Source of the DNA: Collinsella sp.
GTDB lineage: Bacteria > Actinomycetota > Coriobacteriia > Coriobacteriales > Coriobacteriaceae
Assembly: GCA_031295725.1 (NCBI GenBank)
Contig: JAUMNV010000127.1
Span: 1-15,058, forward strand
Direction: 5' to 3'
Length of the DNA stretch: 15,058 bases
The notes beneath the pieces are model-generated. The model was given only the letters and a program-made list of their open reading frames with translations, had not been told where the DNA came from and did not search any database. This document shows positions 1-7,486 of the stretch, piece by piece; within the stretch, counting starts at the first letter, position 1, and each line of letters starts with the position of its first letter. The position numbers and the translations under genes are program-made.

Positions 1-69
1 AAGTTGCGGTGGAATAGTTCCTGGATGGGCTGGTTGATGCCCCAGATAGGAACTATTTCACCGCAAGTT
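1..69. repeat. 22-bp near-perfect inverted repeat (hairpin)
   Basis: Bases 1-22 and 48-69 are inverted copies of each other, matching at 20 of 22 positions and separated by 25 bases. The spacer can fold further (GGC at 28-30 with GCC at 39-41). It lies 27 bases beyond the stop codon of the minus-strand hydrolase, so it would form a long hairpin at the 3' end of that mRNA. No U-tract is visible, although the window edge cuts the far side. I see no second copy in this window. It may be a transcript-end structure, a dispersed palindromic repeat, or the end of a small mobile element. Confidence 0.75.
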
Positions 70-95
70 ATTGAAGGGCTTGGATGCCGGGACTC

Positions 96-995
96 TTACA
101 GATGGCGCTCGAGGAAGCAGAAGGCTAGGCGGATCCAGGGACGGACCGCCACCTGCTTGTCCTCGTTGTCGACCGCGGTGTTGGCGTTGCCGAGCGAAAG
201 GCCGTGACCACCCTGGTCGAAGACGTGCATCTCGCATGCAACGCCCTCCTCGGCCATGCGCTGCGCAAACGGGTAGACCTGCGTGATCGGCGCCGTCTTG
301 TCGTCGGACACGCCCCACACAAAGGTCGGTGGCATCTGACGCGAAACATGCGTGGTGGGGCAGATGTCGGCCAGATGCTCGTCAGTTGCCTCGCCGCCCG
401 TCACCATCGACAGGTAGTCGTTGAGCAAATCGCGCCCCGTCTTGCCGCCCGTCTTGGGCACACGCAAGTCAATGCGCGGATCGCGCGTCTGCATGTCGCG
501 CACATAGGCAAAGTCGAGCAATGGATAGCCCAGCACCACGGCATCGGGACGAATGTCGTCCGGACGCGCCCCGGCAAGTGCCGCAAAGGGGCCGGTCTTC
601 CACTGTGTTGCCAGCGAGGCGCAAATCATGCCGCCAGCAGAAAAGCCCACGACGCACACGCGCTTAGGATCGACATGCCACTCGTCGGCGTTGGCGCGCA
701 CCGTGGCGACCATCTTGGCAAGATCTGCCTGGGGGTGCGGAAAGCTCACGTCACCCGTAGAACTCGTGACATAGTTGAGCACAAAGGCCTGGTAACCGTG
801 ATCCAAAAACGCAAACGCCACAGGATCCTGCTCATGCGGAGCGATATGCGTAAACGCACCTCCGCCACAGATAATCACAGCGGGGCGGCGGCCATTCGGT
901 TTATCGGGCAACGGCTCGGCACCCAAATACGTAAACGTCGCCGGATAATCCTCGGTCGGCTCCTCGCCCCACAGCGCATGGTTCTCGACAATCAT
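96..995 (-). CDS. alpha/beta-hydrolase, acetyl-esterase/lipase-like
   Basis: The product is 299 residues long and belongs to the alpha/beta-hydrolase superfamily, close to the acetyl-xylan-esterase/lipase-like group. The nucleophile elbow GFSAGG places the catalytic serine at residue 119. The oxyanion loop is the glycine run at about 44-46 (ICGGGAF), the probable acid is Asp231 or Asp232, and His264 (QGGHG) completes the triad. There is no signal peptide, so it should act in the cytoplasm on small esters, perhaps deacetylating sugars. The frame stays open upstream to 1202. I chose the ATG at 995 because GAAGGGAG lies just before it and homology-like sequence begins there. It is divergent from the PTS EIIA gene, with 243 bases between the two starts. 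The natural substrate cannot be read from the sequence. Confidence 0.88.
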   Translation of the reverse strand: MIVENHALWGEEPTEDYPATFTYLGAEPLPDKPNGRRPAVIICGGGAFTHIAPHEQDPVAFAFLDHGYQAFVLNYVTSSTGDVSFPHPQADLAKMVATVRANADEWHVDPKRVCVVGFSAGGMICASLATQWKTGPFAALAGARPDDIRPDAVVLGYPLLDFAYVRDMQTRDPRIDLRVPKTGGKTGRDLLNDYLSMVTGGEATDEHLADICPTTHVSRQMPPTFVWGVSDDKTAPITQVYPFAQRMAEEGVACEMHVFDQGGHGLSLGNANTAVDNEDKQVAVRPWIRLAFCFLERHL

Positions 996-1121
996 ATGTG
1001 CTCCCTTCGCGCAAATTATGCGCCCTTGTTTTTCGCCTTCAAGCGTACCCCACTTGAACCCGTGGCGCAGAAACACTCCGGCAATAAGTTTCCCTTCAAC
1101 TGATATATCACATAATCCCAG

Positions 1122-1150
1122 TTCAGAGGTATCGTTGAGCAGCGTAGAAT
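1122..1150 (+). promoter_or_regulatory. promoter of the PTS EIIA gene
   Basis: TTCAGA (1122-1127) and TAGAAT (1145-1150) are separated by 17 bases, giving a plausible sigma-70-type promoter. Transcription would begin near 1157, about 80 bases before the EIIA start codon. It was identified by eye only. Confidence 0.5.
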
Positions 1151-1181
1151 AGGGGCGTTGACCAAGCCGCGAAACACATGT

Positions 1182-1191
1182 GAAACGTTTC
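1182..1191. promoter_or_regulatory. GAAACGTTTC palindrome, LacI-family-type operator
   Basis: GAAACGTTTC is a perfect 10-base palindrome with a central CG, the usual form of LacI/GalR-family operators, including CcpA-like sites. It sits about 25 bases downstream of the predicted transcription start of the EIIA gene, where a bound repressor would block elongation or initiation. It lies in the divergent spacer and could also affect the hydrolase gene. No regulator of this family is encoded in the window. Confidence 0.5.
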
Positions 1192-1238
1192 CGGCAAACC
1201 AAACGCGCGATATGCGCCTATTTAAGTTGGAGGCAACT

Positions 1239-1802
1239 ATGGGTCTGCTCGATTCGCTTAAGTCCACCTTCACCTCGACCGGCGAGGCGTCCGTTCCGCC
1301 CGCAGCAAGCTTCGCTACCCGCGAAGGCGTCATCTATGCCCCCGTCAACGGCGTGCTCGTCAACCTGAACGAGGTTCCCGACGAGACGATCGCCTCGGGC
1401 ATGCTTGGCCAGGGCTATGGCATCGAGCCCATTACCGGCACCATCTATGCGCCCGCCAACGGCCGCATCGGTGCCACCACTGTCACCAACCACTCCATCG
1501 GCATGATCACCGAGGACGGCCTGCGCGTGTTCATCCATGTTGGCCTGGGCACCGTGGAAATGAACGGCAAGGGTTTTGCCCGCTTTGTCGAGATGGGCGA
1601 TGTGGTCAAGGCAGGCCAGCCGCTCATCAGCTTCGACCGCGAGGCCATTAAGGCCGCTGGTCACGAGGACATCGTGACCGTCATCGTCTCCGAGCTCGAC
1701 CGTCTTAAGAGCATCGACCATGTCGGCGAGTCCGGAACGCTTATCGGCGGCAACCCGCTCGTCAAGCTTGGCGACCCGCTGCTGGTTGCCAAGACCAAGT
1801 AG
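1239..1802 (+). CDS. PTS glucose-type EIIA component (stand-alone)
   Basis: This 187-residue protein is a single EIIA domain of the glucose family (PTS_EIIA_1, Crr-like). The domain passes phosphate from HPr to a sugar-specific EIIB. The two active-site histidines are visible: His85 in TNHSIG and His100, the phosphorylated one, in FIHVGLGTVEMNGKGF. The repeated APVNG/APANG beta-turns typical of the fold are at about 34-38 and 71-75. The length fits a free-standing protein (E. coli EIIA-Glc is about 169 residues), so its EIIBC partner must be encoded elsewhere. The ATG at 1239 follows GGAGG with good spacing. The gene is monocistronic, between its own promoter with a LacI-type operator and a strong terminator. 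It may also have signalling roles like Crr, but that is inference. Confidence 0.93.
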   Translation: MGLLDSLKSTFTSTGEASVPPAASFATREGVIYAPVNGVLVNLNEVPDETIASGMLGQGYGIEPITGTIYAPANGRIGATTVTNHSIGMITEDGLRVFIHVGLGTVEMNGKGFARFVEMGDVVKAGQPLISFDREAIKAAGHEDIVTVIVSELDRLKSIDHVGESGTLIGGNPLVKLGDPLLVAKTK

Positions 1803-1840
1803 CCAGGCCCCGCGCCACACAGCAAAAAGGCACCTCGTTA

Positions 1841-1880
1841 AGCGCCCGCGACCATTTGGCCGCGGGCGCTTTTCGTTTGA
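1841..1880 (+). terminator. terminator after the EIIA gene
   Basis: A perfect 10-bp stem (AGCGCCCGCG at 1841-1850 with CGCGGGCGCT at 1861-1870) is followed by TTTCGTTT. It lies 39 bases past the EIIA stop codon and is a clear intrinsic terminator. Confidence 0.85.
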
Positions 1881-1928
1881 AAAACCATCCCGCCAATGCC
1901 TTATCTGCATAGCCCAAATGAGCCGAGC

Positions 1929-1937
1929 TGCTAGAAT
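1929..1937 (+). promoter_or_regulatory. extended -10 promoter of asnS
   Basis: TGCTAGAAT (1929-1937) is an extended -10 element (TGn plus TAGAAT). No good -35 box is present at the right distance. The start near 1944 leaves a leader of about 40 bases before the GTG at 1984, too short for a T-box or other riboswitch. Confidence 0.45.
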
Positions 1938-1983
1938 ATCGAACTGTATGGATAACTATCATTCAACCGTTATGGGAGGATAC

Positions 1984-3387
1984 GTGAACCGCACCAAAAT
2001 CGCGCAGCTCTATGCCGATGCCGAGCCGCTCGGCGGCCAGACCGTCACCGTCGCCGGCTGGGTCAAGTCCGTCCGCGACATGAAGAACTTTGGCTTTGTT
2101 ACGCTCAACGACGGCAGCTGCTTCCGCGACCTGCAGGTCGTCATGAACCGCGAGGCATTCGACAACTACGACGAGATCGCCCATCAAAACGTCTCGGCCG
2201 CACTCATTTGCACCGGCACCGTCAAACTGACCCCCGATGCGCCCCAGCCTTTCGAGCTTTCTGCCACCTCCATCGAGGTCGAGGGCACGAGCGCCCCGGA
2301 TTACCCGCTGCAGAAGAAGCGCGCAACCGTCGAGTTCCTGCGCACCCAGCAGCATCTGCGCCCGCGCACCAACCTGTTCCGCGCCGTGTTCCGCATCCGC
2401 TCTGTCGCGGCTGCCGCCATCCACCGCTTCTTCCAGGAGCAGGGCTTTGTCTACGTCAACACCCCCATCATCACCACGAGTGACTGCGAGGGCGCCGGCG
2501 AGATGTTCCGCGTGACCACGCTCGACCCCAAAAATCCGCCCCTCACCGAGTCCGGCGAGGTCGACTGGAGCCAGGACTTCTTTGGCAAGCATGCAAGCCT
2601 CACCGTGTCCGGTCAGCTCAATGCCGAGAACTTTGCCATGGCCTTTGGCGACGTGTACACCTTTGGCCCCACCTTCCGTGCCGAGAACTCCAACACCACG
2701 CGCCACGCCGCCGAGTTTTGGATGATCGAGCCCGAGATGGCCTTTGCCGACCTTAACGACTACATGGATAACGCCGAGGCCATGCTCAAGTACGTCCTTA
2801 AGGACGTCATGGCCACCTGCCCCGACGAGCTCAATATGCTCAACAAGTTTGTGGACAAGGGTCTGCTCGAGCGCCTGGACCATGTCGCCAACTCCGACTT
2901 TGCCCGCGTTACCTACACCGAGGCCGTCGAGATCCTGGAGCAGGCAGTCGCTGCTGGCCACCAGTTTGATTACCCCGTCAGCTGGGGCATCGACCTGCAG
3001 ACCGAGCACGAGCGCTTCCTGACCGAGGAGCACTTTAAGCGCCCGACCTTCGTGACCGACTACCCGGCCGAAATCAAGGCGTTCTACATGCGCATGAACG
3101 AAGACGGCAAGACCGTCGCCGCCGCCGACTGCCTGGTTCCCGGTATCGGCGAGATCATCGGCGGCTCCCAGCGCGAGGAGCGCCTGGATCTGCTCGAGGC
3201 CCGCATCAAGGACCTGGGCATGAATCCCGAGCAGTACAAGTACTACCTTGACCTGCGCCGCTACGGTTCCTGCAAGCACGCCGGCTACGGTCTGGGCTTC
3301 GAGCGCTTGGTCATGTATCTGACCGGCGCGGGCAACATCCGCGACGTCCTGCCGCACCCGCGCACCGTGGGCAACGCCGACTTCTAA
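1984..3387 (+). CDS. asnS: asparaginyl-tRNA synthetase
   Basis: This class IIb aminoacyl-tRNA synthetase charges tRNA-Asn with asparagine using ATP. The 467-residue length matches bacterial AsnRS (E. coli has 466). An OB-fold anticodon-binding domain covers about residues 15-110, including GWVKSVRDMKNFGF. Class II motif 2 is in FGPTFRAENSNTTRHAAEF, and motif 3 (GYGLGFERLVMYLTG) is near the C-terminus, followed by the usual PRTVGNADF end. The start is not certain. I prefer GTG 1984, which leaves GGGAGG (1974-1979) as the ribosome binding site with a tight 4-base gap. An in-frame ATG at 1972 would place the GGGAGG inside the gene. It is transcribed alone, between the extended -10 element and a strong terminator. 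Having AsnRS suggests direct Asn-tRNA charging rather than sole reliance on amidotransferase. Confidence 0.97.
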   Translation: MNRTKIAQLYADAEPLGGQTVTVAGWVKSVRDMKNFGFVTLNDGSCFRDLQVVMNREAFDNYDEIAHQNVSAALICTGTVKLTPDAPQPFELSATSIEVEGTSAPDYPLQKKRATVEFLRTQQHLRPRTNLFRAVFRIRSVAAAAIHRFFQEQGFVYVNTPIITTSDCEGAGEMFRVTTLDPKNPPLTESGEVDWSQDFFGKHASLTVSGQLNAENFAMAFGDVYTFGPTFRAENSNTTRHAAEFWMIEPEMAFADLNDYMDNAEAMLKYVLKDVMATCPDELNMLNKFVDKGLLERLDHVANSDFARVTYTEAVEILEQAVAAGHQFDYPVSWGIDLQTEHERFLTEEHFKRPTFVTDYPAEIKAFYMRMNEDGKTVAAADCLVPGIGEIIGGSQREERLDLLEARIKDLGMNPEQYKYYLDLRRYGSCKHAGYGLGFERLVMYLTGAGNIRDVLPHPRTVGNADF

Positions 3388-3435
3388 TCGTCGGACGCTA
3401 GCTCGCGTCGCCACACGCCAACGCTCATCGCATAA

Positions 3436-3469
3436 GCGTCTCTCGACATCGGTCGAGAGACGCTTTTTT
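3436..3469 (+). terminator. terminator after asnS
   Basis: A perfect 12-bp stem (3436-3447 with 3452-3463) closes on the tetraloop ATCG and is followed by six T residues. It is a textbook intrinsic terminator 48 bases past the asnS stop codon. Confidence 0.93.
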
Positions 3470-3528
3470 CAACAGCATCCGTCAAGCTTTTGGCAAGTTT
3501 TTGGTCAGTTGACCAGGGCTGTTGAAAA
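3466..3528. repeat. nested inverted repeats upstream of the WYL regulator
   Basis: TTTTCAACAGC (3466-3476) and GCTGTTGAAAA (3518-3528) are perfect 11-base inverted copies 41 bases apart. The left arm overlaps the T-tract of the asnS terminator. Between them, TGGTCA-GT-TGACCA (3502-3515) is a second palindrome of operator size. The element precedes the regulator gene by about 120 bases and may be its own control region. I could not identify convincing -35 and -10 boxes here. Confidence 0.5.
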
Positions 3529-3645
3529 CTCGACCCGCCGTTTGCCGACGACTACCGACCGCCCAGAGCGCCCTACGCCCCTGGGAAAACCCCGCGTCCT
3601 AGGCTCCATACCGTCGCCACCCAAAACGGAAAGGACGTGGGCACC

Positions 3646-4431
3646 ATGACCGAAGCCGCTGTTGAAACCTACGACACCACGACTAGAGGCGCCGCCTCGA
3701 TGGCAGCCTATCGCGCCGTTCGCATCCTGCAACTATTAAGCGAAAACACCGGCGAGGACAAGGCCATGCTTTCCGATGAGTTGATCCGGCGCCTCGCCCA
3801 TCCCGACGACCCCGCCCGCATGCCCATCTCGGCGGCGCGGCGCAGCATCTACACCGCCATCTCCGCGCTTCGCCATGCCGGATACGAAATTGAGTACAAA
3901 CGCGGCGTGGGCTACAAACTTCTTACCCGCCCGCTCACCGATGAAGAGATCATCCGGCTCCACGGTATGGTCATGCGCAACCGCTCCACGCCTATCGCTA
4001 TCCGCAAGAGCATGGCGCAGCACTTAGTTGCCATGGCGAGCGCCGACGTTCGCGGCTACCTCGATACACCCGAACCCGCTCCAAGCGCAGGCAGCAAGGC
4101 TACCAAGGCAACACGCACGCCCATCAAGCGCATCGACACGTGCGAGCTCGTCGAGCAGGCCATCGACCACGGAACCACGGTGAGTTTTGATATTTCGAGC
4201 GTCACGACACGCGGCGAAACCGAAGCAGCACGGATGACACTCCGTCCCTTTGCCATCAGGCAGCGCGATGGCATCTCGTATCTGCTGGGAACGGTCTACG
4301 ACGCCCGAGGCGCCGATGACACGTTGCGTACTGTAGAGATTGGCCGAATGAGAAACGTCAGCACGCGCCTGCTCGACGGCAAGAAGCTCTTCGCCGCCTT
4401 GGACGAGGACGACGCCTCCTCCGCCGCATAA
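3646..4431 (+). CDS. WYL-domain-type HTH transcriptional regulator
   Basis: The 261-residue protein has an N-terminal winged-helix-like region at about 20-95 with basic recognition-helix candidates (AARRSIYTAISALRHAGY). A WYL-like sensory domain follows at about 165-250. In that domain the usual WYL triplet is replaced by SYLLG, preceded by the typical LRPFAI strand. Family members act as ligand- or nucleic-acid-responsive transcription factors, often repressors or activators of defence or metabolic genes. An Ala/Lys/Thr-rich linker (about 141-160) joins the two halves. I chose ATG 3646, which is 10 bases after AAGGA. The upstream GTG at 3637 is too close to that site. No target gene is obvious beyond possible self-control through the upstream palindromes. 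No terminator is visible before the next promoter. Confidence 0.75.
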   Translation: MTEAAVETYDTTTRGAASMAAYRAVRILQLLSENTGEDKAMLSDELIRRLAHPDDPARMPISAARRSIYTAISALRHAGYEIEYKRGVGYKLLTRPLTDEEIIRLHGMVMRNRSTPIAIRKSMAQHLVAMASADVRGYLDTPEPAPSAGSKATKATRTPIKRIDTCELVEQAIDHGTTVSFDISSVTTRGETEAARMTLRPFAIRQRDGISYLLGTVYDARGADDTLRTVEIGRMRNVSTRLLDGKKLFAALDEDDASSAA

Positions 4432-4500
4432 GACCCTCCGCCGCCCATTCGACTACCCGTATTGCCCATCCGATTCTGTATTAAAAAACCCGCCAGGCTG

Positions 4501-4528
4501 TTGTAAAAATGGACATCAGCGCTACTAT
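4501..4528 (+). promoter_or_regulatory. promoter of the ABC importer operon
   Basis: TTGTAA (4501-4506) and TACTAT (4523-4528) are 16 bases apart. Initiation would fall near 4535, leaving a leader of about 57 bases. That leader contains a small hairpin, TGCACT (4538-4543) with AGTGCA (4551-4556), extended by CAC/GTG across a one-base bulge. It is too short to be a T-box. Confidence 0.6.
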
Positions 4529-4591
4529 AGTTCCACTTGCACTTTGTCCCAGTGCAGTGTTTCCAGCCATTTTTATACTGGGGGTAATGAT

Positions 4592-5572
4592 ATGAAGGAC
4601 ATCACCATCAGCCGCAGGAGCCTTCTGGTCTCCGCCGGCCTGCTCGCGCTCGCCCCGCTCGCCGGATGCGGCGGCAACTCTGGTTCCGGCTCCGCTGCCG
4701 CCGGTTCCGACTACACCATCGGCGTTCTGCAGCTCACCGAGCACTCCGCGCTCGATGCCGCCAACGCCGGCTTCGTCAAGGCCATCAAGAAGAGCGGCCT
4801 TAAGGTCAAGATCGACCAGAAGAACGCCCAGAACGACCAGTCCACGTGTAAGTCCATTGCCGACAAGTTTGTGGGCGACAACGTCAACCTGATTTATGCC
4901 ATCGCCACGCCCGCCGCGCAGGCTGCCGCCGGCGCCACGGCCGATATCCCCATCGTGGGCTGCGCCATCACCGACTACGCCGCCTCCGGCCTGGTCCAGG
5001 ACAACGACAAGCCCGGCACCAACGTCACGGGCGCTTCCGACCTCACCCCGGTCGCCGAGCAGCTCGAGATGATGCAGAAGGTCCTGCCCGACGTAAAAAA
5101 GGTCGGCCTGCTCTACTGCACCGCCGAGTCCAACTCCGACGTCCAGATCAAGGCCGCCAAGAAAGAGCTCGACAAGCTGGGCCTCGAGTACACTGACTTC
5201 ACCGTCTCGAGCTCCAATGAGATTCAGTCCGTCGTCGAGTCTGCCGTGGGCAAGGTCGACGCGCTGTACTCCCCCACCGACAACACCATCGCCGCGGGCG
5301 CCTCGCAGGTCGGCCAGATCTGCAAGGAAAACAAGCTTCCCTTCGTGACTGGCGAGGAGGGTATGTGCATGGCCGGCGGCCTGTTCACCCTCTCCATCAA
5401 CTATGAGGACCTGGGCTACGCCGCGGGCGAGATGGCCGTTAAGATCCTGAAGGGCGAGGCCAAGCCCGAAGACATGCCGATCAAGCACCTCTCGAGCAAG
5501 GACCTGGTCGTCGTCAAGAACGACGAGATGGCCGAGGCGCTGGGCATCGACCTCTCCGCTCTGGACGCGTAA
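4592..5572 (+). CDS. ABC transporter substrate-binding lipoprotein (PF04392, TrpX-like)
   Basis: The 326-residue protein is the extracytoplasmic binding component of an ABC importer of the PF04392/COG2984 type. It has a lipoprotein signal peptide ending in LAPLAGC, with the lipidated cysteine at residue 26. The n-region contains SRRSLL, which resembles a twin-arginine motif. The mature part has the two-lobe fold: the first lobe begins at YTIGVLQLTEHSALDAANAG and the second contains KKVGLLYCTAESNSDVQIKAA. Members are annotated as tryptophan/tyrosine binding proteins in streptococci (TrpX), but specificity varies and is not proven here. The ATG at 4592 follows GGGGGT by 6 bases. The permease and ATPase genes lie downstream in the same direction, 203 bases away across a partial terminator. 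Confidence 0.9.
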   Translation: MKDITISRRSLLVSAGLLALAPLAGCGGNSGSGSAAAGSDYTIGVLQLTEHSALDAANAGFVKAIKKSGLKVKIDQKNAQNDQSTCKSIADKFVGDNVNLIYAIATPAAQAAAGATADIPIVGCAITDYAASGLVQDNDKPGTNVTGASDLTPVAEQLEMMQKVLPDVKKVGLLYCTAESNSDVQIKAAKKELDKLGLEYTDFTVSSSNEIQSVVESAVGKVDALYSPTDNTIAAGASQVGQICKENKLPFVTGEEGMCMAGGLFTLSINYEDLGYAAGEMAVKILKGEAKPEDMPIKHLSSKDLVVVKNDEMAEALGIDLSALDA

Positions 5573-5642
5573 TACCATACGCGGCATGCGTCTAGAGCCC
5601 GTGCTCGCGCTTTAGTCGCGTTATTCAATATCTGAGCCACAG

Positions 5643-5680
5643 GGGCGGGCGCTGTAGACCGGCGTCCGCCCTGCTTGTTT
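5643..5680 (+). terminator. internal attenuating hairpin of the ABC operon
   Basis: GGGCGGGCGC (5643-5652) pairs with GCGTCCGCCC (5662-5671) over 10 bp with one G-U pair. The tail TGCTTGTTT is an imperfect U-tract. It lies between the binding-protein and permease genes. It could protect the 3' end of the binding-protein mRNA or cause partial termination, giving more binding protein than membrane components. The rest of the 203-base spacer shows no gene; I found only weak -10-like words such as TATTAT at 5730. Confidence 0.55.
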
Positions 5681-5775
5681 CAGGTAAAACAAAACGTCTG
5701 TCCGCAGCTCTTTTATACATTGTTACCGCTATTATGGAAAATCACGTGTCCACCCTATTCTAGGAGGTATGAAGC

Positions 5776-6699
5776 ATGCTCATTGCATTGCAGGGCGCCG
5801 TTTCGCAGGGCGTCCTCTGGGGCATTATGGTGCTTGGCGTGTTTATCACGTTCCGCCTGCTCGACATTCCCGATATGACCTGCGACGGCAGCTTTGCCCT
5901 CGGCGGCTGCGTCTGCGCTGTGCTCATCGTCAATAACAACGTCGACCCGCTGCTCGCCGTGCTGGCCGGTATGTGCGCCGGCGCCATCGCGGGCGCCGTC
6001 ACGGGCATTTTGACCACCGTCTTTGAGATTCCTGCGATCCTCGCCGGAATCCTCACCCAGATCAGCCTGTGGTCCATCAACCTGCGCATCATGGGCAAGT
6101 CCAATACGCCCATTCTTGCCAAAGGCACCGTGTTCTCGGCCGTCAGCAATATGACCGGTCTGCCGCAGTCCACCGTTGCCATCATCTTGGGCATCCTGCT
6201 CGCCGTGGCTATCGTTGCCATCCTGTATTGGTTCTTTGGCACCGAGATCGGCTCGGCGCTGCGAGCCACCGGCAACAACGAGTACATGATCCGCGCTCTG
6301 GGCGTCAACACCAACTCCACCAAGATGATCGCCCTCGTGCTCTCCAACGCCCTCATCGGCCTTTCGGGCGCGCTCATCTGCCAGAGCCAAAAGTATGCCG
6401 ACATTGGTATGGGCACCGGTGCCATCGTTATCGGTCTTGCCGCCATTGTTATCGGCGAGGTGCTCGGCCGTCTGCTGCCCGGCGGCCTCACGCAGTTTAG
6501 CGTCCGTCTTGCCTCCGCCGTCTTTGGCTCCGTGGTGTACTTCCTTATCCGCGCCATCGTGCTGCAGTTGGGCATGGACGCCAACGACATGAAGCTGCTC
6601 TCCGCCGTGATTGTCGCTGTGGCCCTGTGCGTGCCCGTGGTTTGGGAGCGCTATAAGCTCCGCAGCTCCTACACGAAGGGGGATGAGGCAGATGCTTAA
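5776..6699 (+). CDS. ABC transporter permease (COG4120, TrpY-like)
   Basis: This 307-residue integral membrane protein is the permease of the same importer, of the BPD_transp_2/COG4120 type related to branched-chain amino-acid and ribose permeases. About eight hydrophobic segments are visible, starting at residues 10-30 and ending near 280-295. A polar cytoplasmic loop, FGTEIGSALRATGNN with following residues (about 154-185), fits the coupling helix that meets the ATPase. The ATG at 5776 follows a strong AGGAGG by 8 bases. The 3' end overlaps the ATPase gene by 8 bases, so the two are translationally coupled. The charged C-terminal tail ends in GDEADA. Confidence 0.92.
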   Translation: MLIALQGAVSQGVLWGIMVLGVFITFRLLDIPDMTCDGSFALGGCVCAVLIVNNNVDPLLAVLAGMCAGAIAGAVTGILTTVFEIPAILAGILTQISLWSINLRIMGKSNTPILAKGTVFSAVSNMTGLPQSTVAIILGILLAVAIVAILYWFFGTEIGSALRATGNNEYMIRALGVNTNSTKMIALVLSNALIGLSGALICQSQKYADIGMGTGAIVIGLAAIVIGEVLGRLLPGGLTQFSVRLASAVFGSVVYFLIRAIVLQLGMDANDMKLLSAVIVAVALCVPVVWERYKLRSSYTKGDEADA

Positions 6700-7486
6700 G
6701 CTCTCGCACGTCAAGAAGACCTTTAACAAGGGCACCGTCACCGAGAAGCGCGCGCTCACCGGCGTCGACCTCACCCTGAATGACGGCGACTTTGTAACCG
6801 TGATCGGCGGCAACGGCGCCGGCAAGTCCACGCTGCTCAACATGATCGCCGGCGTGTACCCGCTCGATTCGGGCGTTATTGAGCTCGACGGCACCGATAT
6901 CTCGCGCCTGAGCGAGTCGCAGCGCGCCAAGTACCTGGGCCGCGTGTTTCAGGACCCCATGCGCGGTACCGCTGCCGACATGCAGATCGCCGAGAACCTG
7001 GCCCTCGCCAAGCGTCGCGGCCAGCGTCGCGGCCTTTCGTGGGGCGTCACCAAGGCCGAAAAGGACGAGTACGTTGAGTTGCTCAAGCGCCTGGACCTTG
7101 GTCTGGACACACGCCTCAACGCCAAGGTCGGCCTGCTCTCGGGCGGCCAGCGCCAGGCACTCACCCTGTTGATGGCCACGCTCACCAGGCCGCGCCTGCT
7201 GCTGCTCGACGAGCACACGGCGGCCCTCGACCCCAAGACGGCCTCTAAGGTGCTCAACCTGACCGAGGAGATCGTCGACGAGAACCACCTGACCACGCTC
7301 ATGGTCACGCACAACATGAACGACGCCATCCGTCTGGGCAACCGTCTGATCATGATGCACGAAGGCCACGTGATCTACGACGTGGCGGGCGATGAGAAGA
7401 AGTCGCTCACCGTAGCCGACCTGCTGCAGAAGTTTGAGGAGGTCTCGGGCGGCGAGCTCGCCAACGACCGCATGCTGCTGAGCTAA
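6692..7486 (+). CDS. ABC transporter ATP-binding protein (COG1101, TrpZ-like)
   Basis: The 264-residue ATPase powers the importer from the cytoplasmic face. All motifs are intact: Walker A GGNGAGKST (39-47), Q-loop Gln87, signature LSGGQ (149-153), Walker B LLLLDEH with catalytic Glu174, D-loop ALDPKT, and H-loop His207. The DEHTAALDPKT block is characteristic of the COG1101 subfamily, which pairs with PF04392 binding proteins. The ATG at 6692 lies inside the last codons of the permease gene (8-base overlap). The alternative start at 6611 reads through permease sequence and is rejected. The gene ends directly at a terminator whose stem includes the last two bases of the stop codon. Confidence 0.95.
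   Translation: MLKLSHVKKTFNKGTVTEKRALTGVDLTLNDGDFVTVIGGNGAGKSTLLNMIAGVYPLDSGVIELDGTDISRLSESQRAKYLGRVFQDPMRGTAADMQIAENLALAKRRGQRRGLSWGVTKAEKDEYVELLKRLDLGLDTRLNAKVGLLSGGQRQALTLLMATLTRPRLLLLDEHTAALDPKTASKVLNLTEEIVDENHLTTLMVTHNMNDAIRLGNRLIMMHEGHVIYDVAGDEKKSLTVADLLQKFEEVSGGELANDRMLLS

Noticed and set aside
204..1103. 299-residue plus-strand open frame opposite the hydrolase
   Set aside because: The minus-strand frame carries an intact catalytic triad and a ribosome binding site, so the plus-strand frame is a shadow.
1803..1983. Possible T-box ahead of asnS
   Set aside because: The extended -10 leaves a leader of about 40 bases, and the only strong hairpin is the EIIA terminator upstream of it.
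1963..3414. 483-residue minus-strand open frame opposite asnS
   Set aside because: It is a shadow of asnS caused by G/C-rich third positions. It has no recognisable domain and asnS is unambiguous.
4432..4591. Possible T-box or tryptophan riboswitch ahead of the TrpX-like gene
   Set aside because: The predicted leader is only about 57 bases and contains no T-box sequence or terminator/antiterminator pair.
4481..5587. 368-residue minus-strand open frame opposite the ABC binding protein
   Set aside because: It has low-complexity Gly/Val/Leu-rich composition and no ribosome binding site, and it fully overlaps a clear lipoprotein gene.
5755..6930. 391-residue minus-strand open frame opposite the permease
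   Set aside because: Its composition is typical of antisense reading of a high-GC membrane gene, and no family resemblance was seen.
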